From assembly GCF_002909375.1 (NCBI RefSeq), contig NZ_PPXD01000026.1:372001-436000 (forward strand): a DNA stretch of 64,000 nt. Direction: 5' to 3'. The DNA comes from Cryobacterium zongtaii (GTDB lineage: Bacteria; Actinomycetota; Actinomycetes; Actinomycetales; Microbacteriaceae). Position 1 is the stretch's first letter. Every line of letters begins with the position of its first letter. This document shows, piece by piece, positions 60,693 to 64,000 of this stretch. Made by a program: the position numbers and the translations under genes. The notes beneath the pieces are model-generated. The model ran no database searches and had not been told where the DNA came from. It saw only the letters and a list, made by a program, of their open reading frames with translations.

Positions 60693-61763
60693 GTGAGAGG
60701 CAACGGTTCTCCCGCGACCATGCAAGACGTCGCCCGCCTCGCCGGGGTCTCGGTCAAGACCGTCTCCAACGTTCTCTCGGGCTACGAGCACGTCAGCACG
60801 CGGATGCACGACAGGGTCATGAGCGCCGTGACCGAGCTGGACTACGAGATCAACATCTCGGCCCGCAACCTTCGGTCGGGGCGCACCAAGGTGATCGGGC
60901 TCGCCGTCCCAGAACTCAGCCAGGCTTACTTCGCCGAACTTGCGGATGCCGTCATCCGGGCCGCGAAGGCTCACGACTACACCGTGCTGATCGAGCAGAC
61001 CAGCTCCGACAATGACGAGATCGCCACGGTCGCGGCCATGCGCCGCCACGCCATCGACGGCCTTATCTTTAGCCCTATCGCGCTGGGCCCCGGCGACGTC
61101 AGCGGCCTGTCCGTGGACTTCCCCGTGGTCGTTTTGGGCGACTGGGTCGAGGGCAGCCCTGCTGACCACATCACCCTGCCGAACACGGCCGCGATCCGCA
61201 CCGCCACCGAACACCTGCTCGATCTGGGGCGCTGCCGCATCGCCGTCGTCGGCGCGCATCCGGAAGGGCCGGTCGGCACCAGCGCCCTCCGGTTCAATGG
61301 CTATGCGGACGCACTCACCGCTCGGGGCATCGTGATCTCGCCCGAGCTGGTCGCCGATGTGCCGCTCTGGCACCGCGCCGATGGCGCGGCCGCCGTCACG
61401 CAGCTGTTGGCCGCCGGCACGGAGTTCGACGGCGTCGTCTGTTTCAACGACGCCCTCGCCCTCGGTGCCATGAGCGCCTTGCAGCTTGCCGGCCTGCGCG
61501 TTCCCGAGGACGTCGCCGTGGTGGGCTTCGACGACATCGAAGACGCGCGTTTTTCCAGCCCGGCACTCACCACCATCTCCCCCGGCCGCGAGGAACTGGC
61601 CCGCCTGGCCGTTGACCGGGTGCTCGCGCGCATCGAAGCCGGCGGCGACGCCGCGGAATCGGTGCACGTGGAGGTCGGCTACTCGCTCGAGGTTCGCGCG
61701 TCTACGGTTAGCCTCTCCGCGAAGCCCGTCCCCGCCGCCATGGAGCCCCTGCTCCACGACTAA
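60693..61763 (+). CDS. LacI family transcriptional regulator
   Basis: A 356-residue protein. The N-terminal LacI HTH (ATMQDVARLAGVSVKTVSNVLSG, about residues 8-30) and hinge helix are followed by a periplasmic-binding-protein-like sensor (about 60-335: VIGLAVPELSQAYFAELADAVI, GLIFSPIA, FDGVVCFNDALALGAM, VAVVGFDDIEDARFSSPALTTI). The GTG at 60693 has GGGG about 8 bases upstream; ATG 60651 is an alternative. It precedes the sugar ABC genes on the same strand and very likely binds the palindrome at 61826. Confidence 0.9.
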   Translation: MRGNGSPATMQDVARLAGVSVKTVSNVLSGYEHVSTRMHDRVMSAVTELDYEINISARNLRSGRTKVIGLAVPELSQAYFAELADAVIRAAKAHDYTVLIEQTSSDNDEIATVAAMRRHAIDGLIFSPIALGPGDVSGLSVDFPVVVLGDWVEGSPADHITLPNTAAIRTATEHLLDLGRCRIAVVGAHPEGPVGTSALRFNGYADALTARGIVISPELVADVPLWHRADGAAAVTQLLAAGTEFDGVVCFNDALALGAMSALQLAGLRVPEDVAVVGFDDIEDARFSSPALTTISPGREELARLAVDRVLARIEAGGDAAESVHVEVGYSLEVRASTVSLSAKPVPAAMEPLLHD

Positions 61764-61794
61764 GCCGGCCGATGCGCCCGTTTGCACCGCGGTG

Positions 61795-61823
61795 TTGACA
61801 GCGCTCAAATCATGCCGTACCTT
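61795..61823 (+). promoter_or_regulatory. sigma-A promoter of the sugar ABC operon
   Basis: TTGACA (61795-61800) and TACCTT (61818-61823) are spaced by 17 bases, a good vegetative promoter. The expected transcription start falls inside the operator at 61826-61845. Confidence 0.65.
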
Positions 61824-61825
61824 CA

Positions 61826-61845
61826 AATTTACATCGATGTAAATT
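61826..61845. promoter_or_regulatory. LacI-family operator (perfect palindrome)
   Basis: The core TTTACATCGATGTAAA extends to a perfect 20-base palindrome (AATTTACATCG and its complement). It overlaps the transcription start of the sugar ABC operon, immediately downstream of the LacI gene. Confidence 0.75.
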
Positions 61846-61908
61846 ACGTCGAAACCCGTTTCTAGTGACTTCCCGACAGCGTTGTGGGAAGCAGATTGCA
61901 GGTACCCA

Positions 61909-63174
61909 GTGAAGAAGCTGTTGGCCGCCTTTGCGGCTTCCGCCGTCGTCGTTTCCGGTCTGTCCGGCTGCGCCGCCGCCACCCCCGCCGCTAGTGAGGG
62001 GCCCGTCGCCCTGACCTTCTGGCACGGCTACACCGAGGCCGACGGCGATGTGCTCAACGGCATCGTGGAGGACTTCAACGCGTCGCAGGACGACGTGGTG
62101 GTCACCCCCCAGACCAAGACCTGGGCGGTCATCGACGACACACTCCTGACGGCCCTGTCGTCGGGCGAAGGCCCGCAGATCGTCGCAATGCCCGCCGAGC
62201 GCCTCCCGGTCTACGCATCCAAGAAGGCCCTGGTCAACCTCGATGACTTCTACGCGGATGACACGAGCAACACGGCGGAGCTGAACGAGGAGGCCGTGGC
62301 GATGGAGACCGTCGAGGGATCCAAGTACGGCGTGCCGACCGGTTTCGTGCCGCTGTCGGTCTTCTACGACAAAGACAAGCTGGCCGCCGCCGGGGTCACG
62401 ACCTTCCCGGCCACCTGGGACGACTGGGTCGCCGCCGCGAAGGCCACCACCATCGACGCGGATGGCGACGGCACGCCCGAACAGTACGGCATGGCGCTGC
62501 CCGACCACGGCACCGTCGGCAACGGCGTCTGGGCGAGCCTCTTCGAGGGCGGCGGCGGCTCGATCACGAACGAAGACGGCACCGAGGCCACCGTGGACTC
62601 GGCCGCCAACATCGACACCCTCACCTACTGGGCCGACGCCGTGCAGCAGGATTTGATCTCCCCCACCGGTCTGGACGGCATCGACGCCGACGCCCTCTTC
62701 ACCTCGGGCAAGGCTGTCATGCACATCGGCGGCCCCTGGATGACGGGTCTCGCCACCGACGCCGGCATCAACTACGGCATCGCGGCCATTCCGGCCGGCC
62801 CCGACGCTCAGGCCGCGTCGGCGATTGGCGTCTCGATGGCCGTCACCGCTCAGGCGACGGACGCCGAACAAGCCGCCGCGCAGGACTTCCTGGCTTACTT
62901 CAACAAGAAGGATGTGGCCACAGCATGGTCGCTCGGTTCCGGCTGGCCGGCGCTGCGCACCGACGTGACCGCGGAAGACGTCAGCGCGAACGCCACCGTC
63001 GCCGCCCTCACCGAAATCTCCGACACCAGCCGGGCGCTTCTGCCCGGCGTCGTGAACAGCACCGACGTGCTGACCGCCGTAGACGAGGCCACCCAGAAGG
63101 CACTTGCCGGCGGTGACCCTGCCGAGCTGCTCGCCGCCGCACAGGCATCCGTGCAGCAGGCGCTGGACAACTGA
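61909..63174 (+). CDS. ABC transporter sugar-binding lipoprotein (SBP family 1)
   Basis: A 421-residue exported lipoprotein with lipobox LSGC (Cys21). Its pattern is of extracellular sugar-binding proteins: VALTFWHGYTEADG, GVPTGFVPLSVFYDKDKLAAAG, FPATWDDWVAAAKA and GKAVMHIGGPWMTG. The start is GTG 61909. It should deliver an oligosaccharide or disaccharide to the permease encoded next. It is the first gene of a LacI-controlled operon. Confidence 0.92.
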   Translation: MKKLLAAFAASAVVVSGLSGCAAATPAASEGPVALTFWHGYTEADGDVLNGIVEDFNASQDDVVVTPQTKTWAVIDDTLLTALSSGEGPQIVAMPAERLPVYASKKALVNLDDFYADDTSNTAELNEEAVAMETVEGSKYGVPTGFVPLSVFYDKDKLAAAGVTTFPATWDDWVAAAKATTIDADGDGTPEQYGMALPDHGTVGNGVWASLFEGGGGSITNEDGTEATVDSAANIDTLTYWADAVQQDLISPTGLDGIDADALFTSGKAVMHIGGPWMTGLATDAGINYGIAAIPAGPDAQAASAIGVSMAVTAQATDAEQAAAQDFLAYFNKKDVATAWSLGSGWPALRTDVTAEDVSANATVAALTEISDTSRALLPGVVNSTDVLTAVDEATQKALAGGDPAELLAAAQASVQQALDN

Positions 63175-63185
63175 GCCGGAATCCG

Positions 63186-64000
63186 ATGACGACCTCATCT
63201 CTCCAACGACGCCGACCGTGGCGCCCGCCCGGTCAGCTCGGCGGCAGACGACCGCTGAACGACGGCTTCCGCCGGCGGGCCGTCGTCGTCGGGTTCCTGG
63301 CGCCGGCCCTGATCATCCTCACGGCCTTCGTGGGCTGGCCGATGTTCTCGGCCCTCCGACTCTCCTTCACCGACGCCAGCGGCTTCGGGCAGGAAACCTG
63401 GGTGGGCCTGGAGAACTACGCGCGGGTCTTCACCGATCCGAGCATCCTGCAGTCGATCGGGAACACCGCGTTGTACGCCGTGTTGTTCACGCCCGTCGCC
63501 CTGATCGTGGCGCTGGTGCTCGCCCTCGCGGTAAACAGTCCGCAGCTGCCGTTCCGCGGATTCTTCCGCACCACCCTGTTCCTTCCGTTCATCGTGTCGC
63601 TGGCCGTCGCGGCGTTCGCCTGGTCGTACCTGCTCGACCCGCAGATCGGGCTGTTGAACTATTGGTTGCAGGCCGTCGGTATTCGGATCGGCAACGTGCT
63701 GGAGGACCCGGCGCTGGCCATGCCGACCGTGGTGCTCGTGGCCGTGTGGAAGAGTTTCGGCTTCTACATGGTGATCTTCCTGGCCGGCCTGCAAGACATC
63801 CCTAAGAGCCTGTACGAAGCGGCATCGCTCGACGGCGCGAACGGATGGCGCCGGTTCACGAACGTGACCTTCCCGATGCTCAGCAACACCATGGCGTTCG
63901 TGGTGGTGATCGCGCTGATCGCGGCGCTGCAGGCATTCGACCAGATCTACGTGCTCACCGGAGGCGGACCCTACCGAAGCACGCAGACCATCGTGATGGA
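63186..64000 (+). CDS. sugar ABC transporter permease, MalF type (partial, runs off the end)
   Basis: From ATG 63186 the frame is open to the edge with no stop (271 codons so far). It has a basic N-terminus, a first helix (VVVGFLAPALIILTAFVGWPMF), VGLENYARVF, and the MalF EAA loop (YEAASLDGANGWRRFTNVTFPML, about 212-234), then AFDQIYVLTGGGP, the last conserved segment. About 20-30 residues and a MalG-type gene are expected beyond 64000. Confidence 0.9.
   Translation, partial: MTTSSLQRRRPWRPPGQLGGRRPLNDGFRRRAVVVGFLAPALIILTAFVGWPMFSALRLSFTDASGFGQETWVGLENYARVFTDPSILQSIGNTALYAVLFTPVALIVALVLALAVNSPQLPFRGFFRTTLFLPFIVSLAVAAFAWSYLLDPQIGLLNYWLQAVGIRIGNVLEDPALAMPTVVLVAVWKSFGFYMVIFLAGLQDIPKSLYEAASLDGANGWRRFTNVTFPMLSNTMAFVVVIALIAALQAFDQIYVLTGGGPYRSTQTIVM

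Noticed and set aside
61810-63198. Long minus-strand frame opposite the sugar-binding protein
   Set aside because: Glycine/valine/arginine-rich shadow; the plus-strand gene is a clear lipoprotein.
1-64000. CRISPR array, tRNA or rRNA genes
   Set aside because: No regularly spaced repeats, and no cloverleaf or rRNA-like stretch, were noticed on reading either strand.

Overview
The window comes from a high-GC actinobacterium. A 110-residue DUF7882-type protein (6920-7252), many leaderless-type promoters and the general gene content point to the family Microbacteriaceae, perhaps close to Cryobacterium; this is inference, since no rRNA or marker gene is present. No tRNA, rRNA, CRISPR array, transposase or integrase was seen.

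Left part (1-30.9 kb): ordinary chromosome with small envelope proteins, an HD phosphohydrolase, a VOC protein, a YtrA-type GntR operon, an EF-G-like GTPase, a peptide/H+ symporter, a secreted putative glycosidase behind a LacI-type operator, ArsR-MFS and HxlR-MFS pairs, a SOUL protein, a proline symporter, a glycosyltransferase, a quinone oxidoreductase and a TM2 protein. Two genes are interrupted by single in-frame stop codons (PH-domain gene at 18.3-18.7 kb, membrane-protein gene at 24.1-25.2 kb). A dispersed palindromic element occurs three times (about 1.2, 13.9 and 26.3 kb). From 27.2 to 33.8 kb lies a sugar catabolic cluster: an ascorbate-type PTS (IIC, IIB, IIA), its likely ROK repressor, and a divergent transketolase-deoxyribose-phosphate aldolase operon.

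Central part (33.8-48.6 kb): a defence island of visibly lower GC, inserted directly behind deoC. It holds a Hachiman system (hamB, hamA), a frameshifted NYN-OST-HTH nuclease gene, and a four-gene set in which two NTP pyrophosphohydrolases (MazG-like and NUDIX) each overlap a nuclease-helicase (GIY-YIG-DUF2075 and PLD-SF2-DUF3427). A divergent NucS/DUF91-like nuclease and a membrane-anchored HNH nuclease follow. Between 38.4 and 39.7 kb are decayed pieces of a second tkt-deoC copy, and three genes (NYN, an AAA ATPase, an unknown protein) are cut off where they meet these pieces. The right edge is marked by a broken MarR gene.

Right part (48.7-64 kb): DUF998, a truncated DUF3137-like gene, a divergent AraC / NmrA-DUF1772 pair, a peptide-type ABC transporter operon with an amidohydrolase and an ornithine cyclodeaminase-like enzyme under a divergent FCD-type GntR regulator, a methyltransferase remnant, and a LacI-controlled sugar ABC transporter whose permease gene runs off the end. 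The most interesting signals are the paired pyrophosphohydrolase/nuclease-helicase set and the repeated joining of broken defence genes to tkt-deoC debris.
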